Positions 23,201 to 34,698 of a stretch of 64,000 nucleotides of DNA are shown here, one piece after another. The position numbers and the translations under genes were made by a program. The stretch covers positions 2,542,001 through 2,606,000 of the forward strand of contig CP137324.1 of assembly GCA_033182465.1 (NCBI GenBank). The letters are read 5' to 3'. Under the pieces are notes generated by a model. That model saw only the letters and a list, made by a program, of their open reading frames with translations, was not told the DNA's origin and ran no database searches. Position 1 is the first letter of the stretch, and every line of letters begins with the position of its first letter. The DNA comes from Sanghuangporus weigelae. Its lineage: Eukaryota; Basidiomycota; Agaricomycetes; Hymenochaetales; Hymenochaetaceae.

Positions 23201-25514
23201 ACGAAGAGATCTATTCTCTCTTCTGGGCAGCATATAGGTTGGCTAGCGTCTTTGCATATGCGATTTCGCAAAGTGCTCCTCATATCTATCTATCTGCGAT
23301 ATCCCTTTGGAAAGGCGAATCGTTCATTGCAGACCGTTATTCAGTAACTCATCCAGTTGTCAAAGTGGACAGATTGGGAATAAGGACCCCAGGCCAGTGC
23401 ATTAAGGTCTTGCAAGGGCACACAGGCATGGTCACTTCGGTAGCGGTCTCCGCTGACGGGGAGCGCATCGCATCCGGCTCTAGAGACGAGACGATACGGG
23501 TCTGGAGTGCCTTCAGCGGCGAGCTCATTGCGGGTCCGTTTGACGCGAACAACGTAGTTTATTCCGTCGCATTCGCCCCGGACAGCAAGCAGGTCGTGTC
23601 AGGTTCTGGTGGAGGGACAATACACGTCTGGGATGTTGACACTGGCAGTCCCGTCTCTGTGTTTAAAGCAAGTCATTCCTCGGTCGCGTCGGTCGTGTTC
23701 TCTCCGGACGGCGAGCGCGTAATAAAATACCTTCCTGGCAGAAATTGAGATGACGAGAATGGCAAGATCGTCTCTGCACGATTTGAGGACGACACGGACG
23801 TCGAGTTTCGCGAAGTCACGCCGGACGGGAAGTATGTTTTGGGTTCTAAAGATAGGACGATTGGCGTTTGGGATGCCGGTACCGGGAAACGAGTCTCGGC
23901 TCCGTTCAATGTGGGCATTGTGTTTTCAATGGCCCTCTCGCCAGACGGGAAGCGTTTCGCGAAGTCTGGCTGCGTTTGGAACGTTGACAGCGGCGAGCTC
24001 ATAAAAGAACTTTCCCACGTGAGTGTTGTCTTGTCCGTCGCATTCTCTTCGGATGGAAGACGCGTCGTAGTGGGCGGAGAGGAAATTGCCATCTGGGATA
24101 TCGACAGCGGACAACCATTCAAGAAACACACGTCATATATTACGTCAGTCGTTTTCACTCCAGACGGTAAACGAGTCATCTCCGGCTCAGACGATGGTGA
24201 AATTCGCATTTGGGATGTAGGAGGCAGCACTGAGATCGCATCAGGTGGGTTCGAGGCGCACACAGACACGGTTAGATCGGTCGCGTTCTCTGCTGACGGC
24301 AAACGCATCGTCTCAGGCTCCGATGATCATACAATCCGGATCTGGGACGCCGACAGCGGCGAACACCTCGTTGGTCCTTTCAAGGGTCACACAGACAGTG
24401 TCCTTTCGGTGACGTTCTCCCCAGACGGTACACGCGTCCTCTGGCTCCAAGGATGGGACTATTTGCATTTGGGATGCCGAGAGCGGCGAGTTCCTCGCAG
24501 GCCCGTTTGAAGCACACGTAGAAGGGGTAGGGGGCAACCGGTCTGGCGACGACGGCGCAGAAAGACACACTTTCCCCTTCTTTTCTTGCTTTCTCTCCGG
24601 ACGGAAAACACTTCGTCTCACCCTCCTGCGATAACACCATCTGCATCCGGGACGCTGACAGCGGCAGACTTGTATCGGGTCCGTTCAAGGGGCACATACA
24701 ATACGTCAATTCGGTGGCATACTCGCCAGATGATAGGCGTGTTGTGTCCGGTTCTGATGATGCGACGGTGCGTATATGGGATGCGGATAATGGCCATCTC
24801 GTCATGGAACCGCTCAAGGGGCATACAGGCCCCGTCTGGTCAGTCGCATTCTCCTCGAACGGCAAATGCGCCGCGTCGGGTTCTGATGATAGGACAATTC
24901 GTATATGGGATACCGGAACCGGAAAGCTCATCTCGGGGCCGCTCAAAGGACATAGACAGGCCGTCACGTCCGTTGTATTCTCGCCAGATGGCAAGTGGGT
25001 CGTGTCAGGCTCTTGGGATTCGACCATTTGCATCTGGGATGCCGACACTGGGGAGATCGTCTTGGGCCCGCTCGAGGGGCACACAGGCAACGTCCGGTCA
25101 GTCGCATACTCACCGGACGGGATGCGCGTCGTGTCGGGATCTTGGGATAAAACGATTCGTGTCTGGGATGTGGGTGACGGAGGCATCATTTGTAGAAGGC
25201 GCGGCGGAAGGCTTGCAAGAAGGACCGTGGCAACCTCCTTGTCGTCTCACCGAGCAGATACGCATACAGGCTCAAATGTTCAAGGTGCTGGCTCAGCAGA
25301 CTCTAGAGAATGCAGGCTGTCGAGCTGGACGGTGTTCGAAGATGGCTGGGTGAAAGGCGAAGCAGACGAGTTGCTGACGTGGGTGCCGGAGGATATGCGC
25401 GAAACGCTCTGTCAAGCGCGAAATACGGTTGTTTTCAGCTGCAAGTTTTCGACGAAGCTGGATTTACTGAATTCCTCATTGGGAGAGAACTGGGCAAGAG
25501 GCTATCCCAAGTGA
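20204..25514 (+). pseudogene. C2-NACHT-WD40 (NLR-like) gene, decayed
   Basis: A fungal NLR-like architecture. A C2-like domain (20204-20755) is followed by a helical region, a NACHT NTPase with Walker A GAAGSGKRT (about 21790) and Walker B IVIILDALDECG (about 22080), then about 14 WD40 repeats of 42-43 aa (23400-25175), enough for two seven-bladed propellers, and a conserved tail ending near GENWA. Members act as intracellular sensors, some in heterokaryon incompatibility. The copy is broken: in-frame TAG at 21887-21889, a frameshift near 22450, an in-frame TGA at 23746-23748, frameshifts near 24430 and between 24510 and 24580, and probably one near 25190. Genuine introns remain (for example 23145-23193), so it arose by DNA duplication or decayed in place. 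Walker A has R where S or T is usual. Confidence 0.85.
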
Positions 25515-25642
25515 CCTTCAACCTGCGAGATTATTGGCTGCTTAGTAGCATTGTTTGCGACGTGATTATCCCTTGGTCCACCTTCAATATTATCTTTATT
25601 ACTTATTTATGTTTCGCATTCCATCTCGCATTACTGTACTAG

Positions 25643-26054
25643 TAGGGCTCAACAGCGTATCGTATATAGCGTATACGATACGGCGTATACGCTATACGCG
25701 CGTATGCGTATCAGCTCAAGCAACTGGATTATACGCGCGTATGCGTATAATATTTTGGAAATTTTGGCGTATACGGCGTATACGTGCGTATATTTTTGGG
25801 CCTGAAAACAGTAAGAAATCTCGCACTCGAATGAGAAATCTGCCTCTTTGCTTCGAAATTAGACATAACTCACCGAAATCTTACTGTTGGGTGTGTGGTC
25901 ACGGCCTCTAGTACACGTCCAGCATAATATTTAGAGTTGTCTTGCTTATAATGCAAAAATTATGCAATTTCATACTCCCTTATCTGACAGAATTCTGGCA
26001 GAACCTCGTCATTTGTGCACAAAAATTAGTATTTGTATTAGGTGTCTCACCTTA
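25643..26054. repeat. Palindromic CGTATACG-rich repeat, left part
   Basis: Begins AGGGCTCAACAGCGTATCG and continues as an array of CGTATACG, GCGTATAC and TATACGCG palindromes to about 25795, then about 255 bp of ordinary sequence up to the TA at 26053-26054. A related array in opposite orientation lies at 38062-38216, directly right of the 12-kb element, and others at 48762-48875 and 58809-58876. Confidence 0.65.
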
Positions 26055-27261
26055 CAGCCGTTTGCAAAAGTAATGAGAAAAGCCTAAATCACGTGATTTG
26101 TTGACACATGTCGTGCCCTTGAACAACAAAAATGAATTGAGTGCTCTATTTCTCGGTCAATACTGCATGTAAAAATATGATATGGCTATGTAAAAAAAGT
26201 GCTCGAAAATGCGCTTCCAACGGTGTAAGAATGTATGAGAAATATAGTGTGTACATGACAGAACAAAACAGACAACCTTGTCAACCCATCCCTCACAACC
26301 ATCCCTCAGGCCATTGAAAAATCACCACTCATGAAATACTCCATGTAAAAATATAATTCAGGTGGCATAATTCATGCAAGTGCAGAAGGTATCTGTGTAC
26401 AAGTTCTTGTGGCATATTGATAGGCCCTTCAATGGTAGAGTAAGGCAACAGCCATTCATGCCCACTTGCAGAACCCCTCTCCTCAGCCTCCTCGCAGGGC
26501 ACTAGCACTCATCGTTTCGATTACCAACAGGTCAGTACTTGCCCTTCACTGCCTATCCCATCCAGTCGAAGCTCTGAAGAGAAAATGCAGCAGCCTTTGG
26601 AGCCAGGTCCATCAACATCTTCATATTCTTCTTTGCATCTCGAGCCAAAGTGGTCAAAGCAGGCTAAGGAGCCTCAACGACAGATCAGTTAGCTACAATT
26701 TGTTGTTATCACTCAGTACACAGCTCGCACGTACAGATCATATTAAGTACAAGAAGCAATTCACGACTGAAGGCAAACTCTCGATCAAACGAGAGCAGGT
26801 GGAACTCGAATCATCGCTACTAAAAGAATACAGTCTGAAACTGCATATGACGGCCAAAATACACGGGAATACAGAGGTAGAATGACATATAGAAGAACAG
26901 AATACTTATTCAGATAGGGAGGGAACAAGAAGAGCATGACACAGCAATTCCTGCTGTACACGCGTTACAAGGCAAGGCAAATGGAGCCACTGTGTTGTGA
27001 CCTACCGCAGCGTGCTCTTGGTATACTCAAACAGCCGCAAAAGGGATCAACGTGCCCGCGTAAGAAGTAAGAAGACCGAGTCGAAATAAATAAACACGAA
27101 ATGAGATCCTTTCGAGTAACGACCGCCAAACTAGACAAAGGAGAGGTGAAGAGGGCATAATTCCGTCCATGGAGGGCAAGCGATTGTCCGGTCCGTAGTA
27201 CTTTCGGCCTCCCACAGTGGGAGTGAGGCAAGGCTGGATGGTCCCTCGCCCAGCTCACGTC
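26055..27261 (+). repeat. Left terminal inverted repeat (core)
   Basis: The reverse complement of 36836-38042, equal in length to the base. It carries a CACGTG palindrome (AATCACGTGATT) 32 bp from the tip, a putative small gene reading inward, and the last codons of the left outward gene. Similarity continues to about 27372 inside that gene. Confidence 0.88.
26585..26884 (+). CDS. Possible small gene inside the left inverted repeat
   Basis: From the ATG at 26585 a frame opens with MQQPLEPGPSTSSYSSLHLE and continues to a KEPQRQIS segment. After a possible short intron, a Lys/Glu-rich segment (QLARTDHIKYKKQF, then KREQVELESSLLKEY) follows in another frame to about 26884. Both look like protein, but the splice is unconvincing (about 28 bp). 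I recognise no family. An identical copy lies in the right inverted repeat. It could equally be untranslated. Confidence 0.25.
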
Positions 27262-29211
27262 GCCTTCCTCTTCCCCTTCCCCTTCCCCTTCGAGTCCGTC
27301 GTCTTCGGCTCCTGATCCGTCTGAGCAGGGTTAACTGACTCCATCCATTGTAACAGAATAAGGTAGTCCAGATTTGTCGTATTCATTCCGTAACATGTCT
27401 GCGCTTCGATGAAATTATCGATTTCCTTCTCCGTGTTGGACGAGGCTCCATCAACTTCATCTTTGTTTGTTTCAAGAGTTTCGACTTTCTCGGTCTCCTG
27501 CAAAGCTTTACTGGAATCGAAAACTTCCTGCGAGTCGACGTCTCCTGTACGAGCCTTCTTGATTGTGGTCCATGCGGCTTCCAGCTGCTTGAAGGGTAGC
27601 TCGACCTCAAGCGCGCCCGCTTTTATAAGATCGTATACACATGAGGATCCAGATATTGCTAGATTCAGTAACTTCTCGTCACCGAGCACTCGCAGGCACC
27701 GCTGAAGAACATTAAGCCGATGAGTGCAGCTCCGCTGCTTCTCGAGAGCCTTCTTGATTTCCTTCTCAAACACTCTCGCGTTTCCCTCTAGGTGGTTTAT
27801 CAACACCGAATTGATCGGGGGACATTCGATTTGAGGACTGCTGTCAACCTTGATCCCGGAAGATTCGACGTTCGAAATGCCAACAACAATATCTGATTGT
27901 CCAAATAGAGTGTTTCAGATTCAGAATTGCTGTGAAATGCTACCTGCCTTAAGTGAAGGGTCCATACCTTCTCTCTCTTGGCGCTTCAGTGGCGCAGGAG
28001 TCCCTCCAGATGCGCTGCTGGTATGGCCCGCCTGAGAGCGTTGCTGACTAGCATATACCGCTTCTTCCACTGTACCACCACGAGAAAGTACTCTAATAAG
28101 GTTGTGTTGCTCAGCAAGCGCAGCATTCAGAGATTCAATTTCCGCGCCCGTTTGTTCTGTTTCCTTCTTAACCACGCTATGTTCCCATATTATGAGCGGG
28201 GCGAAGAACTTCAAGACGCGACCAAAGAATTCCTCAATAGTTTCCATACCGAAACGTCCAATTTCGTTACATTGGTGATCGGCTTCCGATCGAAAATCTC
28301 CGACAATTGCGGTGTTCGGAAGAGTAGCAAAATACGGACCATTCGGTGAATAACGCTCCTCTTCCAGAAGATAGTGGAAAACAGAGCGACGAGGACGAAA
28401 CAGGTACGTCCCGTTCGGCCTCGATTGAACGTCGAAGTGGAGGCGGTAATGTTCCGTCAGCTTCAATAAAAACATGTGCCATAGATTGACTGGCATCGCC
28501 CATTCCAATTCGCTCAGGAAACCTGTCACATTGAGGAACTTCGGAAGGACGAGCGTGAAACCACGCGCCACGTCAGATCGCGCCATCGTATACCCACGTC
28601 GAACATCTAACAACTTCGTGGCTGCATCATTCTGAAAAGAAAGAGAGACTATTAGGTAAGGTAGGAAAGGTGTGTCTAATTGTGAACGAGTCATTTACCC
28701 CTAAAGAAGAAGCCTCGAGCATCCTCACATGCTCCACGGTCTCGGAGAGCACCATCGCAAACTCGGAGATATCCTTTTTCACCGTCGCGGAATGGTCTTT
28801 CAACTTCGCACGTTGATCGTCCACAGCACTCGCTACGCCATCACAACGCTTATCAAGACGAGTTACATGCTGAGAAAGCCGATGAACGACATCGCATAGC
28901 ACATCTGTGAGAACCATTATTTGATCAGGAGGATAACCCTCAGCCTCTTCCAGTTTCCTTTTAATCCTCGTATGCTGAACAGCCATACCCTTAATGGGGT
29001 CTATAGAGCCCGATTTTAGGGGGGCAGGGCAAAACAAGACATGGAACGCACCTTCCCCCTTCGATGCGCCACGGGTTGGGTGGGTTGAGATGCGGGAAAC
29101 AAATGTTGGCGGGCAGATGTCGCGCCCGCGTATCCCGGTAGCGGGGCGGATGCCACGCCCGCGTGTCATGGTGGCGGGGCGGCTCTGAGACATAGTGTAA
29201 GTGTAGGACAT
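27255..29211 (-). CDS. Outward-facing unknown gene, left copy
   Basis: Three exons (29211-28699, 28631-27944, 27892-27255) join in frame to about 612 aa; an earlier in-frame start at 29343 is possible. The N-terminus is Arg/Gly-rich. A coiled-coil segment (about 28910-28700) is followed by a globular part with LKFFAPLIIWEHS, then a second helical stretch. The C-terminus is TEKEIDNFIEAQ, then LLQWMES and a Lys/Gly tail. The paralogue at 34699-36842 shares the coiled coil, the intron position after it, the FFAP-x-x-IW motif and the same C-terminus. The family is unknown to me, and no signal peptide or membrane segment is seen. The stop lies inside the inverted repeat, and the 5' end faces the transposase across about 190 bp. 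Confidence 0.75.
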
Positions 29212-29402
29212 TCTGACTGAACAGTCCAAACTGCTGTGTGGCAAAGGGAGGTGTGTGAGTGTGAGTGTTAGGAGGTGGAGCGGGGGAAGAGAGATATAGG
29301 GCGATGCATATGGGCATGCCTTATACTTACTAAGCTGCGACACTGTCGCGAGTTCTTTCTTTGTCTTTGTTTATGTTTATTTCGCCCACTGCCACTGCCA
29401 GC

Positions 29403-30569
29403 ATGACGCATGGGGTTCCTATCTCAGATGACCTGCGTCGCGTTATCGTGCACATGTCCACGAACTGTGGACTAGATGTAAAAGGCATTGTTTATCTCAC
29501 CGCGGTTCCTCGGGCTTCAGTGTATCGGGTCTTGAATGCTTGGAAGCAAACTGGGGAAGAGTGTCTTGCACCCTGTTCGAAATCAGGATGTCCAAGGGCA
29601 TTAGACTTTGCTGATACCCAGGTACGACTGAAGAATCGTGATCTCGGAGATGTAACTAACAAGGAACAAGTTTCTTTTGAAAACAGTGACGCGTCACAAT
29701 GATATCTATCTTGATGAACTCAGACAATCGCTCGAAGAAAGATGCAGTGTGAGAGTGTCTGATGCTACCATTTGGAGAACTCTTAACCGGGCAGGCTTTC
29801 GAATGAAGGAGGTAATTGTAGCTTATTCGAAAGGGCTGATAAAAAATCAACAATTTAACATAGATCACAAAGCATGCGCAAGAACGCAATGAGTCCCGTC
29901 GAGCAGAGTATCGGCTTCACATCGGAGCAAATTATTCTCCAGAGCAGTTGGTTTTCGTTGATGAAAGTGCGTGTGATCGAAGGACATATTTGCGTGGTAG
30001 AGCATGGGCATTAGAGGGAGTTCGTGCATGCCAAAAGCAGGTATTCACGAGGGGAAAATGGTATACTTTCAGAGCTATCTGCACATCACGTCGTTTTCAT
30101 GCTTCCAGGTATTCCATCCTCTCTGCTATATCTATGAGCGGAATTGTGGAATGCATGATTGTCGAAGGATCATTCAATACGGAGCTTTTTATGGTTTTCA
30201 TTGAGGACCTTTTGGCCAAAATGAAGCCGTTTCCGGCACCGATGTCTGTCGTTGTTATGGACAATTGTGCCATCCACAAAGCTCCCAAACTTCTCGAGCT
30301 TGTCGAAGGAAGGTGATAACTTTTTTCAAATATGTTACTGAAAATTTGTTCACCACTTTCATAGAGGAATGAGGCTTGAATATTTGCCAGCGTATTCTCC
30401 CGACTTCAACCCGATCGAGCTAGCTTTCTCGCTGCTTAAACATAATTTACGTCGCAGTCCGCCGCCGGAGGGGGATGAGGTTCTTGTGTATGAATACCTA
30501 TATCTTCAAACTTTTGGCACCTCTGCAGCGGATTGTCGAAGTTTCTATCATCAATCAGGCTATCTCTGA
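29403..30569 (+). CDS. Tc1/mariner-type DD34E transposase
   Basis: Five exons (29403-29621, 29671-29811, 29864-30060, 30109-30312, 30365-30569) join to 321 aa with phases all consistent. Two helix-turn-helix DNA-binding segments come first (about residues 10-55 and 78-118). The catalytic triad is D153 in VFVDESA, D237 in VVMDNCAIHK and E272 in SPDFNPIEL, with 34 residues between the last two (DD34E). The enzyme cuts at inverted-repeat ends and inserts at TA. No in-frame stop or frameshift is seen, so the copy may be active. It is the only transposase seen in the 12-kb element and could mobilise it; I find no separate short inverted repeats closely bracketing it. Confidence 0.88.
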
Positions 30570-30780
30570 TTTGGTCCTGACGTGGATCCCAAGGAACAAA
30601 TGCAGTTGAAGCAGTTTTATATATTTCATGTGTAGAAAGAGCTGTTGAAGCCTGAAATGGATTAAATACAGCGAGCGAAAGACAGGAGGAAAGAAACTGT
30701 GCACAGCGAACAGAAAGGGAGTACGTCGTGTGCATTAAACATCAAACAACTAAAGGAGAAAGCAATGCGACTGCGCCATT

Positions 30781-32854
30781 TCAATAGGTAGACAACTTTC
30801 CATCCCTCTTGACACAAGCAACATCCTCCACCGCATAATCATGAACGCGATTCACCAGTCCTATCGTCACGTCTACCCCTTCCGCCTTTGCCAGAGCTTC
30901 GATCCTGTCTGTATTCATCCTTGCGATATCATCGATCCTTGTGCAACCATTATTCGAGAACACGGGTGCAAGCTTCCGGTATTCATGGTTATCCCTGCCG
31001 CGCTCCAAATCATCTTCGCATGCCTTGAGCCAATCTCCGATAGCCGGGTAGTTCAGTGGTCCTTTGTGCGTAGTAGAAGTTAAAACTTCCTGTGCTACTC
31101 TGACGGGTGCCGCATGCGAGTCTACCTGTATCTTGTGGACTCCACCATTAGTAGGAGGCGCCCCCTGATTCATTCTTCCTGGCCTCTTGTAGTCAAGTAA
31201 TTTTGCTGACATCGACTCTGGGACTTTACTTGCAACTACATGCAACTCCCGCCGTGCCTCATGATGCCCAGTTATCAGATCAGTAAGCGAAGAGAGTCAA
31301 ACACGAAACTTACGAGTTTTTGCGCATGTTCCAAAATGAGATCGGGGGTATAAACACCGCAAGTACCATTGTATTTCTCGTAACACACGCGGTTGTGCAC
31401 TGGACAAAACATGGCAGCCTGGATACTCTTCGTAGCCTGAGTGATCTTTTCATCGGCGGAGTCCCTAGCAGAGTATGTAGGGTCAGTCTGTTTCAGTGGC
31501 GTACCCCTCAGCACACCGGCTGCACAGACAGTCGTCTTTGTGGCACCCTATAGCAAATTTACTGAGCAAATGTCGTCATTTTCTAGGAAAGTAATTACCT
31601 GAAGAGTGTCCAACATGTTGCGAAAAACTATTTCGCATGTAATCTCCTGGTCGCGATTGCGACGTTTGCTCCGTTGATCCTTTACATACCTTCTATATGC
31701 ACACCAGAACTCTGTAAGTTCATCCGGGTTGGAAAGATATGTAAGGCTCTTCTTCGTCCCTATCTTTGAGCTCCAGGGGGCTTCATACCCGATCTCAACA
31801 AGATGATTTGGTTGTTTCATCGCTTGGGCAGCCTTCTCTAAGACGTCAACGTGCTTGTCCAAAGATGATATGGTAACGATTCGTTCTGCCAGTCCGTCGT
31901 GGACCTTGACTTTTATCTCTTCAATCTCCGGTCATTTTGGGGTGCGATGTGTGTTCTTGCCTCTACTCGAGTTTGATGAGACTAGTGATAATTTATCATC
32001 TTCATCACAATTAGTATGGATTTCATTCAGCAACAAAAGCATGGTATTTATTACCGTCGTCTTCAATTTCCTCAAGATCAGAATCGGACAAAGGGATTGT
32101 AGAGTTCGCTATTCCGTCTACAAGGATCTGTGCAAGTACATCGTCCGAAAACTCCTCATCAAAAGTACTGGCATCAGCAGGCCCTCCGCCGGGGGACGGT
32201 AAGAAAGTTTTCTTCGGATGAGTATTGATCAGTAACGATGAACAAATAAATTACGTACATCAGAGCCTGGATACCTCCGGAGTTGGATTATGCGGGTCCA
32301 ATGGTAGAGGTGGTTGTGGAAAATGATTACGTTTGCGAGGCGGTACAATGGACTTCAGAAGAATTAAGACATAAGCAAATTTATGAGATCGGGAATATAC
32401 CTTATCGTCTGTTTCTCTTTCGGAATCCATAGTGACGACAGCATCTTTCAGCTCTGGGTCAAAATACCCCATTCTACGACGTTCTTGTTGCTTCAGAAGT
32501 GGTCAATAGCAGATATAAAAGTGGGAAACAAGGCCATCATTACCTGACCATCCCTGTCAGTTCCAGTCCTGTCTTCACAGTGAATTCTCACGGCTTGAAC
32601 AGCATGCTGCAACAAATATGTCGAAACCAGCGCAAGGTGAAAGAAAAGAAGGAGCATACTTTGGCTTTGTCAACGCAGGAATCAACATTTGAGCCCTGCT
32701 GTTCTGGTGCGACTTTGCGAGGGCGCCCACGACCACGCTTGACCATAGGGACGTCTTGGGCAGCTGCATCGAGAACCTTCTGAGACGGCTTTGGCCGGCG
32801 TCTGCTTCTTACAATTGCTGCCGCAGATAGATTCGAAGACAGCTCGGTAGACAT
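30781..32854 (-). CDS. AT-hook protein with SAM-like C-terminal domain, one internal stop
   Basis: A multi-exon minus-strand gene. The first exon (32854-32660) carries an AT-hook KRGRGRPRKVAP, which binds the minor groove of AT-rich DNA. Further exons read through an acidic segment (about 32190-32050), a basic helical region (31930-31600), a cysteine/histidine segment CPVHNRVC...YNGTCGVYTP (31500-31330) and a C-terminal SAM-like fold starting IGDWLKACEDD (about 31030-30810), ending at the stop at 30781. Proteins of this layout are common in Agaricomycetes and their role is unknown. In my exon model one TGA (complement of 31932-31934) interrupts the frame between TPK and PEIEEI, so the copy may be broken unless an unseen intron removes it. 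Confidence 0.6.
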
Positions 32855-33675
32855 GGTGGGTGAGGGCAAGGGCAAAGGAAAAGAGAAACCAAGAGAAACC
32901 GTGACGTTACTGTCTGACACGTGTCCTTTCCGTTCGTCTCTTCTCTTCTTCTCTTACATACTTACGAACCCTCCGCATCACTGGGATGAGAACCCCGTCA
33001 CTTTTATCACCATGTCAGACGAGGTTCGAGTCAGCCGTTACTTTTCATCTTACCACCATCCTGACCTAACCTGGTCCATCAATCTCCTACAATCTCTCTC
33101 AACCTCTCCACCCATGGACACAGACACTACAGACACTACAGGACAACAGGATAAATGTTAGGGAGTAGGCCCGGGGTTACACCGGTTTGATCCTTTTGCC
33201 TAAGCAGCGGTGTGTTGTGCAGAGGTGATCTTATCTACCCACATCTGGCTATACCACGCGGTCCCTTACTAGCCTTCCTAGTCGCGGTCCGAGTTATGGA
33301 TGCTTTCAGATACGAGGTGATAGTAAAGCAGATTGGGATTTCCAAGAGGCGTGATAGTACAAAGCACACAGTAATAGCTCGCTGTAGGGCAAGCTTTACA
33401 CCAGTGTGTTAAGAGGATCGAAAGATGGGGAAATGAGGGCCTAATCCTACAACTATTTATGCTCCCAGATATTCCATTTTCCGTCCTATTTCTTACTCAT
33501 CCTGTCTCCACTTTACTCCACTTTTCTCCACCATTACATCTGTTCCTTTGTCATCCTGCTGCGCTTCGCTCCACTTTGCTCCAATCTTTGTAAGGTCGTC
33601 TCCACTATGACAGAATTCTTTGGAGTTGCTGACTGAGACAATAGAGGTGGTGCTCCGATATGGAATGCTCCACTG
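32855..33675. other. Gap inside the 12-kb element, no clear gene
   Basis: Divided between the 5' flank of the AT-hook gene and the 3' flank of the next minus-strand gene. Short plus-strand frames at 32853-33161 and 33212-33412 have no family resemblance. No nested inverted-repeat element is evident. Confidence 0.3.
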
Positions 33676-34233
33676 TCAGTACTCCATAACGATGTCATTG
33701 CCGTCATTGAGTGGCATCTTTGCCCTTGGAGCGATGTAGGCTGCTCGGTATGTGATTCTTCGGAATTCATCTCGAGGTCCAGCGAGGGTAAGCATAACTC
33801 GCACGTCCGTGTTAAGGTGTCGGGTTGGTGTAGAGTATGGTCCAAGGCATATCATGAACTGCATAAGCTCTGCTGGCGGGTTCTGCTGGGTTCTGGTGAC
33901 TAGCCATGCTTTGCCTTCATATCGTATGTCTCGAATATAATGCCATATCCTTCGTTGTATAAGGAGTTGTAATTGCTTGGTCTCCAGGTTCGCATCTCTT
34001 GGTAAATAAAGGTTTGCCTGTATCGTAGATGCTGGACATGGTGTGTGCAACTCCGGTCTATACCATCCAATCATTCTCCAAGTTATCGGGTTCGTAGTTC
34101 GAGGGGTCCGAGTTGTGATCGTGAGTTCCTCTCGTTTCTTGGGTACTATTGGGTTTGGTGGATTGGAATGCATTGTATCTTGAAGGTGTCGCTCGGTTTC
34201 GATGTGACAGTCACGCGTACTAGCTGTTGCCAT
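33676..34233 (-). CDS. Unknown 185-aa protein gene within the 12-kb element
   Basis: A single uninterrupted frame. I choose the ATG at 34233 (MATASTRDCHIETE) rather than the upstream one because the preceding 28 codons are hydrophobic and unlike the rest. The body is Arg/Thr/Pro-rich with protein-like segments such as ITWRMIGWYRPELHTP and LIQRRIWHYIRDIRYEGKAW, ending DGNDIVMEY. I recognise no domain. It could be a single-exon cargo gene or one exon of a larger gene. Confidence 0.45.
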   Translation of the reverse strand: MATASTRDCHIETERHLQDTMHSNPPNPIVPKKREELTITTRTPRTTNPITWRMIGWYRPELHTPCPASTIQANLYLPRDANLETKQLQLLIQRRIWHYIRDIRYEGKAWLVTRTQQNPPAELMQFMICLGPYSTPTRHLNTDVRVMLTLAGPRDEFRRITYRAAYIAPRAKMPLNDGNDIVMEY

Positions 34234-34698
34234 GCATACTAAGTAGTATACTTCATAAAGGACTATGTAAACTCGTGCACAGACTTGACAGTGCTGAAAT
34301 GCCAGTGAGGTCTCCATAAACCTTATTAGCCTTTAGCCTTTTAGTGTTTAGGCTTTAGTAGTTGTGCTTCTGGACTTCTAAGAAGTTTGATCGCTTCTTT
34401 TGATCGAGGTCGCTCTGGTTGCTTGGTCGGCGGCGTTAGAGTGGTAGTCCGCGGTAATAGGCGGTCGGCGGTGTTAGCTGTTAGCGGGATTACGTATCCG
34501 CTTCGGTGCTTCTAGCGCTCGGGTGGTAACGGGTTACTGTTGCGTAGGCCGCTCGATCGCTTGGGCCCATGATAGCTGGCTTGGTTACCGGTCGCGTTTG
34601 GAAAGCTGATCGTGCGGATCTGCTGATCGCGTCGATCCTGATGTGAGATTTTGAGCGGATCCTTTCAATAAAGCTTTGGATTGTACGTGACCTTTGGG
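34234..34698. other. Gap between unknown gene and right outward gene
   Basis: This 465-bp stretch lies between two divergent genes and presumably holds both promoters. Its middle is a G/C-alternating run of GGCGGT-like words (34420-34530). Nothing else is recognised. Confidence 0.3.

Noticed and set aside
23673-25189. Long minus-strand open frames opposite the WD40 repeats
   Set aside because: They mirror the repeat period of the plus-strand WD40 units, and their Ser/Pro-rich translation is what the antisense of SPDG..SGS..TIRIWD codons gives.
29361-30780. The DD34E transposase as a separate small Tc1/mariner element nested in the 12-kb unit
   Set aside because: I could not find short inverted repeats with TA on both sides of it; not excluded, but the 12-kb ends fit a TA-duplicating element better.
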